Notes: generated from the sequence alone by a model not told the origin. A stretch of DNA of 64,000 nt from Paraburkholderia dilworthii (GCF_000472525.1 NZ_AWZT01000022.1:240-64239); one strand, 5' to 3'. Positions 27,602 to 36,680 are shown, numbered from the stretch's first letter. A program made the numbers and translations.

Positions 27602-28932
27602 CGATGTCGTCCGCCCGGGCCCGATCCTGTTGCAAGCCCGCTCGGCACCTTCGGCACCGTCGGCACGAAGTCGACGCACAGCACATGCGTGTTGCCGTCA
27701 CGCTCGAAGGCGAGCGCTGCGGTGTAGCAGTCTTCGCCATCCGCGAGCGAGTAGTGCGGACCCATCATCGCGACGCGTCCGCGCGCGGCCAGTGCATGCT
27801 TCAGATACGCGCGCCGCGACCAGTTGCTGCGACCGCTGCTCGCGAGCGGCGCAAGCCGCTGCGGAGGCGGCGACACCGAGGCCGCCGTCACTGATTCCTG
27901 AGTCTGTTGACCCTGCTCGTCGGTGATGAATACGCGGCGTGCTTCGCTCAGATGCCACACGTTTTGCGCCGCCTGGTCCAGATCGCCGGTGGTCTTGTAA
28001 GCCTCGGCGGCCGCCAGCACCGCTTCGGCGAAGCCTTCGAAGCCGAGCTGTCTGTGACGCGCGTGCGCGCGCTCGTAGTCCGCGAACTTGCCCCACATCG
28101 ACTCGATCTGTGCCGGCACGCCCGCAATCGCGGCCTCGACAGAACCGTTCGGCTGGCCGAGCCAGAAGCCCTGCACGAAATCGACGTCGGCCTGCATCAG
28201 GATCATCAGTTCCTCGTCCGTTTCGACGCCTTCCGCGAGCACCAGCGTGCCGGACTGATGCAGCATCGCGATCAGGTGGCCGATCATCGAGTCGTCGCCT
28301 TCGCGTTTGCCGGCGCGCGCGACGAGCGAACGGTCGAGCTTGACGATGTCCGGCCGGAAGCGCCAGACGCGATCGAAGTTCGAAAAGCCGGTGCCGAAGT
28401 CGTCGATCGCGATCAGGAAATCGCGCGGATGCGAGGCGGCGAGCATGCTGGCGACGGCGGACTCGTCGTCGGCGGGCTGCTCGAGCACCTCGATCACGAT
28501 ACGTTCCTGCGGCAAGCCGAAGTGTGCGGAAAGCTCGTCGATGAACGTGCGCTGCGGCCAGCCGGTTTCGAACACCTGCGGCCGCGTATTTAAAAACAGC
28601 CATCCTGTACTGACGCCCTGTTCCATGAAATTCGCGACATGCAGGCAACGCGCGATGCGGTCGATCTCGCGCGCGTCGGCCGCCGAACGGGTGCCTGAGA
28701 ACAGAACTTCGGGCGACACCGGCAAGCCGACAGGATCGAACGCGCGCAGCAGTGCCTCATAGCCGACCACGCATTGATGCGTGACCGAGAGCACCGGCTG
28801 AAACACGCTGTGCAGCGTGAGAGCGCGCCACGTTGCGGTCCAGCCCGATTCATCCCGCACGAGGTGCGGAAGCAGGCCGCTCAGACTCACTTCGCTGACG
28901 GATGGCATAAAGGCGGGCATGAGAGCGGACAT
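27598..28932 (-). CDS. EAL-domain cyclic-di-GMP phosphodiesterase with C-terminal sensor-like domain
   Basis: 444 residues. The EAL domain (about 25-260) keeps the catalytic set: YEALLR, the Asn in FLNTRPQ, the Glu in VIEVLEQ, AIDDFGTGFSNFDR, VKLDR, LAEGVET and QGFWLGQP, so it should hydrolyse c-di-GMP. The C-terminal part (about 275-430; ARRVFITDEQGQQT, GPHYSLADGEDCYTAALAFE, LCVDFV) resembles a PAS/YkuI-C-like sensor fold. No membrane segment and no GGDEF domain are present. The ATG at 28932 has no strong ribosome binding site; a longer frame to 28968 exists. It is transcribed alone. Confidence 0.9.
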   Translation of the reverse strand: MSALMPAFMPSVSEVSLSGLLPHLVRDESGWTATWRALTLHSVFQPVLSVTHQCVVGYEALLRAFDPVGLPVSPEVLFSGTRSAADAREIDRIARCLHVANFMEQGVSTGWLFLNTRPQVFETGWPQRTFIDELSAHFGLPQERIVIEVLEQPADDESAVASMLAASHPRDFLIAIDDFGTGFSNFDRVWRFRPDIVKLDRSLVARAGKREGDDSMIGHLIAMLHQSGTLVLAEGVETDEELMILMQADVDFVQGFWLGQPNGSVEAAIAGVPAQIESMWGKFADYERAHARHRQLGFEGFAEAVLAAAEAYKTTGDLDQAAQNVWHLSEARRVFITDEQGQQTQESVTAASVSPPPQRLAPLASSGRSNWSRRAYLKHALAARGRVAMMGPHYSLADGEDCYTAALAFERDGNTHVLCVDFVPTVPKVPSGLATGSGPGGRHR

Positions 28933-29473
28933 GGTGGCATCACGGCAATCGGGTGACGGGGCGCGCACGCGGACTCGGCGTACAGCGAATGTGCAACGGA
29001 ATATTCGACGCGCACGCCCGCACGGCGAAGCGGATCGAACCCTGGGACTCGAGGAGCAGTACCAGCCATGCGGGACTCCGGCGGAGTGGTCAAAATGAGT
29101 CTAGCAGCCGGCAATTCGCACGAATGTGCGGGCTATCACAGAGCGGCGAAGCGGCCGCGCGGCACGGCGAACCTGTTTGACCGCGCGCGGATGACGCAGG
29201 CCGCGGCGTCTGGCGTGCGTAGCCGGCGCTCACTGATATTCAGGCTTGCGACAATTGCCGCCGATCGCCATCGAGCATTCGTAAGCTTGCATGAGCCGAG
29301 GGTAGCAGGGCGGCACGTAGATGCCCGCCAAACTTCAGTCGGCGACGGTACTCAGACGTTAGGCGGATCGGCCCGAGTTGCGTCGGCGGGGCGGCGTGAG
29401 TGCGTTGCGTCGCCGCCTGCAGCGTCGGCGGGCGGCGGGTATGCTGCTGCTTTTCGTGAAATGGAGAGGAAGG
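28933..29473. other. 541-bp intergenic region, EAL gene / ABM gene
   Basis: Both flanking genes point outward, so two promoters are expected. I see no clear -35/-10 pair, repeat or RNA gene, and the overlapping short frames have no family support. Confidence 0.45.
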
Positions 29474-29764
29474 ATGTCGGAAATCGCGGTAGTCGCAATT
29501 TCAGTGGCGAAACCTGGCTACGAAGAGCAGTTGCGCGAGGCGCTCGAAGGCATTGTCGGCCCGACGCGCAATGAGCAGGGTGCGCTTCAGTACGATCTGC
29601 ATCGGGACGTTCAGGAGCCGCGCCGGTTCGTATTTTTCGAGCGCTGGGAAAGTCAGGAGGCGCTCGCGGCGCATGCGAAATCTGCGCACATCAGGGCCTA
29701 CAGGGAGGCGGTGGCGGATTGGGTCGAACACGCGGAAATTCGCGTGGTGTCGAGAATCGTGTAA
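29474..29764 (+). CDS. Antibiotic biosynthesis monooxygenase (ABM) domain protein
   Basis: 96 residues, a single ABM ferredoxin-like domain: EIAVVAISVAKPGYEEQLRE, then EQGALQYDLHRDVQEPRRFVFFERWESQEALAAHAKSAH, a textbook run for YgiN/ABM quinol-type monooxygenases (His and Trp line the cavity). Such small proteins act as cofactor-free oxygenases or bind aromatic compounds as dimers. The GGAGAGGAAGG box just before the ATG at 29474 fixes the start against a longer upstream frame. Substrate unknown; the gene is monocistronic. Confidence 0.9.
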   Translation: MSEIAVVAISVAKPGYEEQLREALEGIVGPTRNEQGALQYDLHRDVQEPRRFVFFERWESQEALAAHAKSAHIRAYREAVADWVEHAEIRVVSRIV

Positions 29765-29864
29765 GTCGTCCACGCGCGGTACGGAGCGTCTTCCCTGCGC
29801 CGGGTGGCTCGCAAGGCGAGTGATTGCCGGGCGGATGCGGCCCGCGCGACACTCGCCGCAGACG

Positions 29865-30122
29865 TCAATGCGTGGCTTGTGGCACGTCGAGGATCAGGAT
29901 GATGGTCCAGTCGGCTTCGCCATCGTGATGATACTGGCGCTCCGCGACGATAAACGGCTGCTGCTTGCCGTCCGGACCCAGGAACAGCACGTCGCCTTCC
30001 ATCGGCAGGCATTCGACGGGCGGCAGCGCAAGGAACGCTTCCTGACCGCCGCGCGGCATCAGTTTTTCGATTTTGCGGGATGCTGCTTCAGTCCATTCGA
30101 TATCTAGCTGGATGTTGCTCAT
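29865..30122 (-). CDS. Conserved hypothetical small protein
   Basis: 85 residues: acidic and hydrophobic in alternation, IQLDIEWTEAASRKIEKLMPRGGQEAFLALPPVECLPMEGDVLFLGPDGKQQPFIVAERQYHHDGEADWTIILILD. It looks like a small beta-rich cytoplasmic domain; no signal or membrane segment. I do not recognise a function. The ATG at 30122 follows GGAGG at six bases, which rules out the much longer Arg-rich upstream frame. Confidence 0.7.
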   Translation of the reverse strand: MSNIQLDIEWTEAASRKIEKLMPRGGQEAFLALPPVECLPMEGDVLFLGPDGKQQPFIVAERQYHHDGEADWTIILILDVPQATH

Positions 30123-30229
30123 GCTGTCCTCCGCACCAGGGTGCGCACGGGTTAGATTCCGGCAGGGCGCCGGTCGGTGCGCGACTTTAGCATACCGGGC
30201 TTGGGGCGCCGGCCGGTCCATTAGACAAT

Positions 30230-30265
30230 AAAAAGCCGAAACCGGCGGCGCCGGCTTCGGCTTTT
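30230..30265 (-). terminator. Intrinsic terminator
   Basis: AAAAGCCGAA (30231-30240) pairs with TTCGGCTTTT (30256-30265), with an inner CCGGC/GCCGG stem and a GGC loop. On the minus strand the hairpin is followed by a T-run. It would end transcripts of the secreted His-rich protein gene at 30352-30597; the plus strand also shows a short T-run. Confidence 0.8.
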
Positions 30266-30351
30266 CCACGTCGCGCCGAGGGCGCAGGTGCGGTGACGCA
30301 GTGCGCCGGGAACGCTGCTGCTCGCGACGCTCGTGACGCCGGCGATCGCGC

Positions 30352-30597
30352 TTACGAGCTCGACGCGTCGGCTTTCGCACCCTTCTTGTGATGATGCGGC
30401 GACATCTTGTGATGCTTCATGGGCGCGGCCGGTGCGCTTTCCACGGTTTGCTGGCGGCTTTGCAAATCCTGCGCGCGTTGTTCGACGTCGGCAGCCCTTG
30501 CCGGGTCGGTACTCATCGTGACGCCGCCGTCCTGTGCGTATGCCGCGCCGGCTACGGCGCCGAGGGAAATCAGGATCGCGAGGGACACTTTCTTCAT
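30352..30597 (-). CDS. Small exported His-rich protein
   Basis: 81 residues. Signal peptide MKKVSLAILISLGAVAGAAYA with AYA cleavage before Gln22; the mature protein is about 60 residues, polar, and ends MKHHKMSPHHHKKGAKADASSS, a cluster of His/Lys/Met that could bind Cu, Ni or Zn. GGAGG precedes the ATG at 30597. Family not recognised. The predicted terminator follows directly. Metal binding is an inference from composition only. Confidence 0.7.
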   Translation of the reverse strand: MKKVSLAILISLGAVAGAAYAQDGGVTMSTDPARAADVEQRAQDLQSRQQTVESAPAAPMKHHKMSPHHHKKGAKADASSS

Positions 30598-30844
30598 TGC
30601 TACCTCCGCAGAGTGGTTGTGGACCCGAGTACTTGTCTGCCCATTCGGAAAGACAATGTATTCTAGGCAGCAATATCCGCTCCAGATGGCGGTGTGTAAC
30701 GGCCGGCGCGATTGCTTACATCTTGTTACTCCTAGCCGATGCAGGATGCTTAAATGCACCGCTCGAGGGTTCATCGTCGCTTGCGCGTCTGTCGGACTCG
30801 TTCGCATGGCTAAGTGAATTAGCTTCCGTGCGCGAATCGCGCTT

Positions 30845-31564
30845 TCAGAACAGCCCAATGGCGCAATACACATGGAATTGTGCAATGCCGATCAGCTCAT
30901 GCAAGGCGATTTCCGCATTCACCAGATTGGAATAGCGCGGCAGCAAGCCGAGACGGGCACGGCGCACGCTCGAGATCAATGGCTGCGGCGCGAGGCCGAA
31001 ATGGCGAAAGTCGAGCAACGCGCGCGGCATGTGATACGCGGACGTGACCAGTATCAAGGAATCGTAACGTGACTGGCCGACAATAGCGGATACGTTGCGC
31101 GCGTTTTCATACGTCGTGAGGCTGCGGTCTTCAAGGACGATGTCCGCACGCGGCACGTGTTCGCGTAGCAGGTACGGCAGATAGGTGTCGGCTTCCGTTG
31201 CGGCATGCCGCTGTGGATTGCCGCCGCTGACAATCACGCTGCAGGTCGTCGCGGCGCGCTTGCATGCCGCGTAGTTCTTCGCGCTGAGCGTAATGCGGGT
31301 GAGCACGTCGCGTGGCGGTACGAGCACCCTTTCGCGGTTGTACACCGTGCCGCCCCCGAGCAGGATGATCGCCGTGCGCGGCGCGAACTCGCCGAGCGCG
31401 CTGGTTTGCACTTGCGGTTGCGCAAGATGCAGCAACGGAGCGGTGAGCCAGCCGGCTGAAAGCAGCCAGAACAAGGCGATTGTGCAAAAGGCGAGGGGGC
31501 GTCGAGCGCGCTTCCATATCACGATTGCTGCAAAAAAAAGCGCCAATAAAGTGAATAGAATCAA
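30845..31564 (-). CDS. YdcF/SanA-like (DUF218) membrane protein
   Basis: 239 residues. Two N-terminal membrane helices (ILFTLLALFFAAIVIWK, LAFCTIALFWLLSAGWLTA) are followed by a DUF218 domain: TAIILLGGG, VIVSGGNPQRHAATEADTYL, LEDRSLTTYENARN and ILVTSAYHMPRALLDFRH are diagnostic. ElyC/SanA-type members affect envelope and undecaprenyl metabolism and vancomycin tolerance in E. coli; a similar role is only inferred. The only in-frame start after the upstream stop that fits is TTG at 31564. AT-rich DNA at about 31530-31590 may hold its promoter. Confidence 0.85.
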   Translation of the reverse strand: MILFTLLALFFAAIVIWKRARRPLAFCTIALFWLLSAGWLTAPLLHLAQPQVQTSALGEFAPRTAIILLGGGTVYNRERVLVPPRDVLTRITLSAKNYAACKRAATTCSVIVSGGNPQRHAATEADTYLPYLLREHVPRADIVLEDRSLTTYENARNVSAIVGQSRYDSLILVTSAYHMPRALLDFRHFGLAPQPLISSVRRARLGLLPRYSNLVNAEIALHELIGIAQFHVYCAIGLF

Positions 31565-31829
31565 TTTAGATGGGGTAACGTATGTCTTTCGGGATTAATC
31601 TTCGAGCCTGCTATCGCGCCGCAGCGGTTGCATCGTCGGCTCGCGGGTAGAACGCTAACATGCCGTTCTCACGGGGGTTCCGAAACCAAGACCAGGCAGC
31701 ACCTGGCAGAACTCGGTCGTAGCGCTTACGGCCAGCTTCCAGCCACGGGCGGGTGCCAAGCGCGTCACTGGTGGCGCGGTGACGTGTTGGCATAGATGTG
31801 TCATAGCTGCACTTTAAGAAAGAAGTGAG

Positions 31830-32153
31830 ATGACCACGTATTCCAACGAAGCGGTACTCGAAGCGCTGCGGCGAGCGCAATATCGCCAGGTGCCGTGGGC
31901 CAAGCGCCCCGGCGTTTTCCAATATCTTCGCGCGTTGGGCCTCATGGACACCGTTCGGCAGCGCACCGTCGCGCCGGCGCCGGGCTTTCATGCTCCTGTC
32001 GACATCGCCGTCCTCACGGATCGCGGCCGCGCCGAATTCGCGCGGCTCTCACACGACGAAGGCCTTCTCACCTGGACCGCGCAGCGAATGAACGACTATG
32101 TCCTCGCTGCAGCAGAAACGCGCTCTGCCGCGCCGCTCGAAGCCCGCACATAG
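31830..32153 (+). CDS. Conserved hypothetical protein
   Basis: 107 residues, mostly helical: TTYSNEAVLEALRRAQYRQVPWAKRPGVFQYLRALGLMD, then VDIAVLTDRGRAEFARLSHDEGLL, which has the look of a winged-helix-like fold (strand-turn LTDRGRAEFA) without a recognised family. GAAGTGAG lies just before the ATG. It is a solitary gene with no close partner; DNA binding is a guess, so function is left open. Confidence 0.6.
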   Translation: MTTYSNEAVLEALRRAQYRQVPWAKRPGVFQYLRALGLMDTVRQRTVAPAPGFHAPVDIAVLTDRGRAEFARLSHDEGLLTWTAQRMNDYVLAAAETRSAAPLEART

Positions 32154-32569
32154 CGGGGCGGCGCAAACTAGATGGGCGTTGCGTGGCTTTGGCCTAAGGC
32201 GCGTTATGGCGTCAGCGCCTAAGGGCCTACTAAGGGCCTAAGCGCCTTATCGGCCGAGCTCGCACGGCTGCTGTCGGGTCATCGCGTTACACGCTCAGTT
32301 TTCCGGCCGCGCCTCGCGGGCGGAGACGGCTTATGCCTTTTTCCTTGCATCTGTAACCACTCAGCCTTGCAGCGAGCGCCAATCCGGCGCTCGCAAAAAA
32401 AAGCCCGTATCACAAGGATACGGGCGTACCGGAATTACTGCTGCCACGCTGTGCTAATGGCGTTAAGTCAGACCGGTCGCGTGAGTTGTGGTTCCCGGAT
32501 ATTCGCTTCCCATTCGTCGCGCTCGCCGGAGCGCACGGCGCAACGGGCGCGCATGGCCGGCCCGGCCGC
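32154..32569. other. 416-bp non-coding stretch with short tandem repeat and a terminator
   Basis: CTAAGGGCCTA occurs twice in exact tandem at 32219-32229 and 32230-32240, within a run of related GCGCCTAAGG words. The terminator at 32395-32425 serves the minus-strand gene at 32570. No gene is supported elsewhere here. Confidence 0.6.
32395..32425 (-). terminator. Intrinsic terminator with 9-bp stem and 8-T run
   Basis: GCCCGTATC / ACAAG loop / GATACGGGC at 32403-32425 is flanked on the plus-strand left by eight A residues, which is a T-run when read on the minus strand. It would end the transcript of the exported protein gene, whose stop lies about 145 bases upstream in that direction. Confidence 0.88.
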
Positions 32570-32824
32570 CTAACGGCGCCTCGAGGGCTCAGCGTGCGGC
32601 GATTCCGGTCGCGTGCGCACATTGCTCGCGATATCGCCGCGCAAGTCGCCCCGCGGCGCAGGCGGAGTGAAGTCGCGGCTACGCGCGGCGCTTTGCTGCC
32701 ACGCCTCGACGGAAGCCGTGCGATCGGGCCGCCAGTTCCAGCCTTGCGGGCGCTGTTGACCGAGCGCCGATGCGGCCATTGATGAAATCACAATGCCGCA
32801 CAGAAGCAGTGACATTGGTTTCAT
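32570..32824 (-). CDS. Small exported protein of unknown function
   Basis: 84 residues. Signal peptide MKPMSLLLCGIVISSMAASALG (cleavage ALG|QQ), then a Pro/Arg/Trp-rich mature part (QGWNWRPDRTASVEAWQQSA) ending in a basic tail. GGGAG is at good spacing before the ATG at 32824, and a strong terminator lies downstream. This looks like a small periplasmic or secreted protein; no family recognised. Confidence 0.68.
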   Translation of the reverse strand: MKPMSLLLCGIVISSMAASALGQQRPQGWNWRPDRTASVEAWQQSAARSRDFTPPAPRGDLRGDIASNVRTRPESPHAEPSRRR

Positions 32825-33176
32825 GCTGAGCTCCCGTCCAAGCCCCCTGGACACCAGGCCTGTTTGCATACGTATAAGGTATGTCCACTGACGAAAGCAC
32901 GCTGTAAGTAATAGTAAATGGATGTTTCACCCGCAACTCTCGCGCAGCGTCAGGCGTCTGAGGCGGCACAAAGAAGCGAAAGGCAGCGCAAGCGGGCGAA
33001 GGGCGACAGCGGCGGACGGCCGTTTCGGGGCAGTCGCTCTGATGCCGGCAGACATCGACGGCGATTATTCAGGGGATCGTCGAACCGTGGGCGTCGCAAG
33101 GAAGCCGCCGGGCCAGACGCCGGGCGGTCAGATATGCTCCGGGCGCCCGCAGGCGCCCGGAGAAAGACGATTTTAC
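32825..33176. other. 352-bp region without a gene; holds a 10-bp hairpin
   Basis: TCCGGGCGCC, loop CGCA, GGCGCCCGGA form a perfect hairpin at 33138-33161, shortly after the transposase fragment's stop on the minus strand. It may end that transcript but lacks a T-run. The rest holds no supportable gene. Confidence 0.5.
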
Positions 33177-33578
33177 TCAGGCCATCTTGACCGGCGCGCG
33201 CCACGATTCCGGGTTGGTCCAGAATGCGCCGCGCAGACGGTCGCGGCTCGGCGGCGCCGGCGGCTTCGCGGCGGTCGCGCCAATGCGTCCGCGCAGCGAG
33301 ATTTCGCGCCCGCTCGTGCCTAGTCGCTTGACTATTTCGGCGAGCGTACCATCGGCTTGCCACTCGTCGAAACGGCGGCGGCAGGTCGGCGGTGACGGAT
33401 AGCGGCCCGGCAGTTTGGACCACCCTTCGCCTGTCGATAGCACCCACAGCACGGCGTTGACGACGGCGCGCGCTTCGACGCGCGGTCGACCGCGACGCTC
33501 GCTCCGTGCTGGCTCCGCACAGAACAACGCCTCGACCAGCGCCCACTCGTTGTCTCTCAAATCGTCGAACAGCATCAT
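33177..33578 (-). CDS. Stand-alone IS5-type (DUF4096) transposase N-terminal domain
   Basis: 133 residues. FDDLRDNEWALVEALFCAEP, RGRPRVEARAVVNAVLWVLSTGEGWSKLPGRYPSPPTCRRRFDEW is the DNA-binding N-terminal module of IS5-group transposases. The DDE catalytic part is missing, replaced by an unrelated basic tail (about 95-133). No inverted repeats were found nearby. It is either a decayed transposase end or a retained DNA-binding fragment; similar single-domain genes are common in Burkholderiaceae. The frame starts cleanly with MMLFDDL. Confidence 0.75.
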   Translation of the reverse strand: MMLFDDLRDNEWALVEALFCAEPARSERRGRPRVEARAVVNAVLWVLSTGEGWSKLPGRYPSPPTCRRRFDEWQADGTLAEIVKRLGTSGREISLRGRIGATAAKPPAPPSRDRLRGAFWTNPESWRAPVKMA

Positions 33579-33982
33579 GTTTCACCTCAGCGAAGCTAAC
33601 TCCGGTGCGCTGCCCCGCGCCGCGCACTCTCCATGCACTCGATAGGCGAGTGCCAAGGGGTCGGGTTTGCCACGGTCTGCTATGCAGTCAGAAGTCATGG
33701 CGCCGACCCTGTGTGCATGTAAATGCAGGATGTGTGCCAAGTTGAGTCCAACCGCCTGAAAGCCCTGTGACAGCGGGCCAGCGCGGGCGCTAGCTAGGGC
33801 CGTATAAGAATCCAAAAAACCCATCTCGCAAATCGGGACAATCACCAATCTTGTGCACCAAGGCCCGCGCGGCGTGCGTTTGCGCCTCTTTGCTGCATTG
33901 CAGCGAGTACCCAGGAAGCCGGTGCCGGTTGGGCTCAGCGGTTACAATGCGCATCAAAATATGTCATTGATGAATCGACTAA
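33579..33982. other. 404-bp region upstream of the LysR gene
   Basis: No supportable gene. The last part (about 33940-33982) is AT-richer and contains TTACAAT at 33942, a possible -10 for the LysR gene. The rest may be remnant of the neighbouring transposase insertion. Confidence 0.4.
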
Positions 33983-34885
33983 ATGAATGTAACGCTGCGC
34001 CAGCTAAGGGTTTTCATCGAGGTCGCGCGCCTGCAGAGCTTCAGTCGCGCGGGCGAGGAGATCGGCTTGACGCAGTCCGCGGTGAGCCGGTGCGTGCGTG
34101 AGCTGGAGGGGGAAATCGGCCTCAAACTGATCGACCGGACGACGCGCGAGGTGCAACTGACCGACGTCGGCGGCAATTTGGTGTCGAGCGTGTCGCGTCT
34201 TTTGACGGATCTCGACGACGCGTTGCGCGAGATTCGCGAAATGGGCGAGCAGCGTCGCGGACGCGTTGTCGTAGCCGCCAGTCCGACCGTCGCATGCCGG
34301 CTGATGCCTCGCGTGCTGGCGTCGTGCGGGGGGCGCTATCCCCACATCGCGCTCGGCTTGCGCGACGACGTGCAGAGCGACGTGGTGCGCAAGGTCAAAT
34401 CGGGTGAGGTGGATTTCGGCGTGATCATCGGCCCATTCGCTTCGGACGACCTGTTGAGCGAATCGCTGATGACTGACTCTTTCTGCCTCGTATGTCGGGA
34501 CGATCATCCGCTCGCGCAGAAGAAGCAGGTCGGCTGGGCCGATCTCGAAGGTCAGCAACTGGTGATGCTCGATTACGCGTCGGGCAGCCGGCCGATCATC
34601 GACGCGGTGATGCAGGAGTACGGCGTGAACGCCAGCGTGGTGCAGGAGCTGGGGCATTCGGCGACCGTTTTTGGGCTCGTCGAGGCTGGCATTGGCGTGA
34701 GCGTGCTGCCGTGGCTCGCGTTGCCGTTGCCGGCGGGCGCCGCGCTGACCGCGCGCCCGCTAATGCCGCGGGCCGAGCGTACGGTCGAACTGGTGCGGCG
34801 TCGCGATCGCTCGCTGTCGCCGGCGGCTGAGGCAGTGTGGAATCTGATCCGCGAATTGCCGGCGCGGGCCGAGGATCTGGTCTGA
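33983..34885 (+). CDS. LysR-family transcriptional regulator
   Basis: 300 residues. Winged helix at 1-60 (VTLRQLRVFIEVARLQSFSR, QSAVSRCVRELE, GLKLIDRTTREVQLT) and a full LysR substrate-binding domain (about 90-295). These regulators act as tetramers and usually control a neighbouring gene with a small co-inducer. The following gene on the same strand (aminotransferase, 216 bp downstream) may be the target. The co-inducer is unknown. Confidence 0.92.
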   Translation: MNVTLRQLRVFIEVARLQSFSRAGEEIGLTQSAVSRCVRELEGEIGLKLIDRTTREVQLTDVGGNLVSSVSRLLTDLDDALREIREMGEQRRGRVVVAASPTVACRLMPRVLASCGGRYPHIALGLRDDVQSDVVRKVKSGEVDFGVIIGPFASDDLLSESLMTDSFCLVCRDDHPLAQKKQVGWADLEGQQLVMLDYASGSRPIIDAVMQEYGVNASVVQELGHSATVFGLVEAGIGVSVLPWLALPLPAGAALTARPLMPRAERTVELVRRRDRSLSPAAEAVWNLIRELPARAEDLV

Positions 34886-35101
34886 TCCGACGCACGGACG
34901 GCACCCTTTCGCGCTCGCGTTGCAACAGCTGTCGAGATGCTTCTGGTCGGCTGCCGTGTGCCTCTGCCTGTGTGCGGCTCGATGTTTCAGTATCTGGCGC
35001 TGGGCTAAACTCGCGTCTGCGCTCACTGCGGCATGTGCCGGGCCCATAGCGCTTCAACTGACATAGCTCTTTCTCTATCTGGATATCACCTGGAAGCTTC
35101 G

Positions 35102-36331
35102 ATGAGCGAACCGGAATTCCCCGCGCGACCCCATCCCGATGCGCGCGACGCCGTGCGCGCGCTGCGTCCCTCGCAGATCCGTGAAGTGGCCAACGCCGGC
35201 TTTGGCGTGGCCGATATGCTGCCGTTCTGGTTCGGCGAATCGGACCGCGTGACGCCGGCCTTCATTCGCGACGCCGCGAGCGCCGCGCTGTCCGCAGGCG
35301 CAACCTTCTACACGCATAACCTTGGCGTTGCACCGCTGCGCGCGGCGCTCGCGGATTACGTCAGCGGACTGCACGGCGAAACTTCCCCGAACCATATCGC
35401 GGTGACGAGCGCAGGCGTCAACGCGCTGATGCTCGCGGCGCAGCTGGTGGTCGGCGCGGGCGACCGCGTGGTTGCAGTGACGCCGCTGTGGCCGAATCTG
35501 GTCGAAATTCCGAAAATTCTCGGCGCGCATGTGGAAACCGTCTCGCTCGGCTACGGCGAGCATGGTTGGCAGCTCGACTTGGAGCACCTGCTGGCAACCC
35601 TCACGCCCGACACGAAAATGCTGCTTGTCAACTCGCCGAACAACCCGACCGGCTGGGTGATGAATCGGGAGCAGCAGCGCGCGGTGCTCGCGCATTGCCG
35701 GCGGCACGGCATCTGGATCGTCGCTGATGAGGTCTACGAGCGTCTTTATTATCCGGAGGACCACCCCCACGACGGCGAAAGCGCCGCGCTCGCTCGCACC
35801 GCGCCGTCGTTTCTCGATCTCGCCACGCGCGACGAGCGGGTGATTTGCGTCAACTCGTTTTCCAAGGCGTGGCTGATGACGGGCTGGCGGCTCGGCTGGA
35901 TCGTCGCGCCCGCTGGCTTGATGGGCGACCTGGGCAAGCTGGTGGAGTACAACACGTCTTGCGCGCCGGCGTTCGTGCAGCAGGCGGGAATCGCCGCCGT
36001 GCAGCAGGGCGAGCGCTTCACGCAGGAACTGGTGCGCGAGCTGAAGGCGTCGCGCGATCATCTGGTGCAGGCGTTGTCGGCCGTGTCCGGCGTCGACGTG
36101 AAGGCACCTCCCGGCGCGATGTATCTCTTTTTCTCGATGCCGGATGCCTCGCGCAGCCTGGAGCTGTGCAAAGCGATGGTCCGCGAAGTAGGCTTGGGGC
36201 TCGCGCCGGGCAGCGCCTTTGGTCCGCAGGGCGAAGGCTTTTTGCGCTGGTGCTACGCGTGCGACACCGCGCGGCTCGACGCCGGTGTCGAGCGCCTGAA
36301 GCGGTTCGTAGCGCAGCATCGGATGACATAG
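35102..36331 (+). CDS. Class I/II pyridoxal-phosphate aminotransferase
   Basis: 409 residues. Aspartate-aminotransferase fold: YTHNLGVAPLRAALADYVSG, VNSPNNPTGWVMN, ADEVYERLYYPEDHPHDG, VNSFSKAWLMTGWRLGW (PLP lysine K255) and GLAPGSAFGPQGEGFLRWCYA. Substrate not predictable; similar proteins are annotated as aspartate or aromatic aminotransferases. The ATG at 35102 is preferred to a longer frame at 35033 since homology begins after it. No partner enzyme of a specific pathway lies next to it. Confidence 0.9.
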   Translation: MSEPEFPARPHPDARDAVRALRPSQIREVANAGFGVADMLPFWFGESDRVTPAFIRDAASAALSAGATFYTHNLGVAPLRAALADYVSGLHGETSPNHIAVTSAGVNALMLAAQLVVGAGDRVVAVTPLWPNLVEIPKILGAHVETVSLGYGEHGWQLDLEHLLATLTPDTKMLLVNSPNNPTGWVMNREQQRAVLAHCRRHGIWIVADEVYERLYYPEDHPHDGESAALARTAPSFLDLATRDERVICVNSFSKAWLMTGWRLGWIVAPAGLMGDLGKLVEYNTSCAPAFVQQAGIAAVQQGERFTQELVRELKASRDHLVQALSAVSGVDVKAPPGAMYLFFSMPDASRSLELCKAMVREVGLGLAPGSAFGPQGEGFLRWCYACDTARLDAGVERLKRFVAQHRMT

Positions 36332-36680
36332 TCTGCCGTGGGTGCGCGAGGGAACCTGGGCGACAAGCGCGGATCTGACAAATGCGCTTGCATTCTGTAG
36401 GCGGCCGTCGGCCCAGGTGTTACGCGGCAATGCGCCGGGCATTTTGTCCGGGGGTTCAGCTTTACGCACCGATTGTTTTTGCGTAATATGGCGCTCAGTC
36501 ACGCGATTCCTGTCCGGAATATCGCTGCTCCGTCCGGCTGGGTTTGGCTCGATAGTCTGTTTCGCCTCCCCCCGGTGCGTGCTCCCATCAATATGACCGA
36601 TCAGAATCGGGCGAGCGCGTCTTCAGTTCCACATCGTCTGTTTGATCCGGTTCTTTGACCACAGGGTCTGACCTAGCTGC
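36332..36680. other. 349-bp region upstream of scpB
   Basis: No gene supported. Contains the candidate scpB promoter at 36461-36489. Confidence 0.45.
36461..36489 (+). promoter_or_regulatory. Candidate sigma-70 promoter for scpB-rluB
   Basis: TTTACG (36461-36466), a 17-base spacer and TAATAT (36484-36489) each match four of six consensus bases. It lies about 190 bases before the scpB ATG. Confidence 0.4.

Noticed and set aside
31611..31793. Minus-strand small frame starting MPTRHRATSDALG
   Set aside because: About 60 residues with a WSWFRNPRENGMLAFYP stretch that looks coding, but no ribosome binding site, known family or neighbour support.
32219..32240. CRISPR-like short repeat
   Set aside because: Only two adjacent 11-bp units without spacers; not an array.
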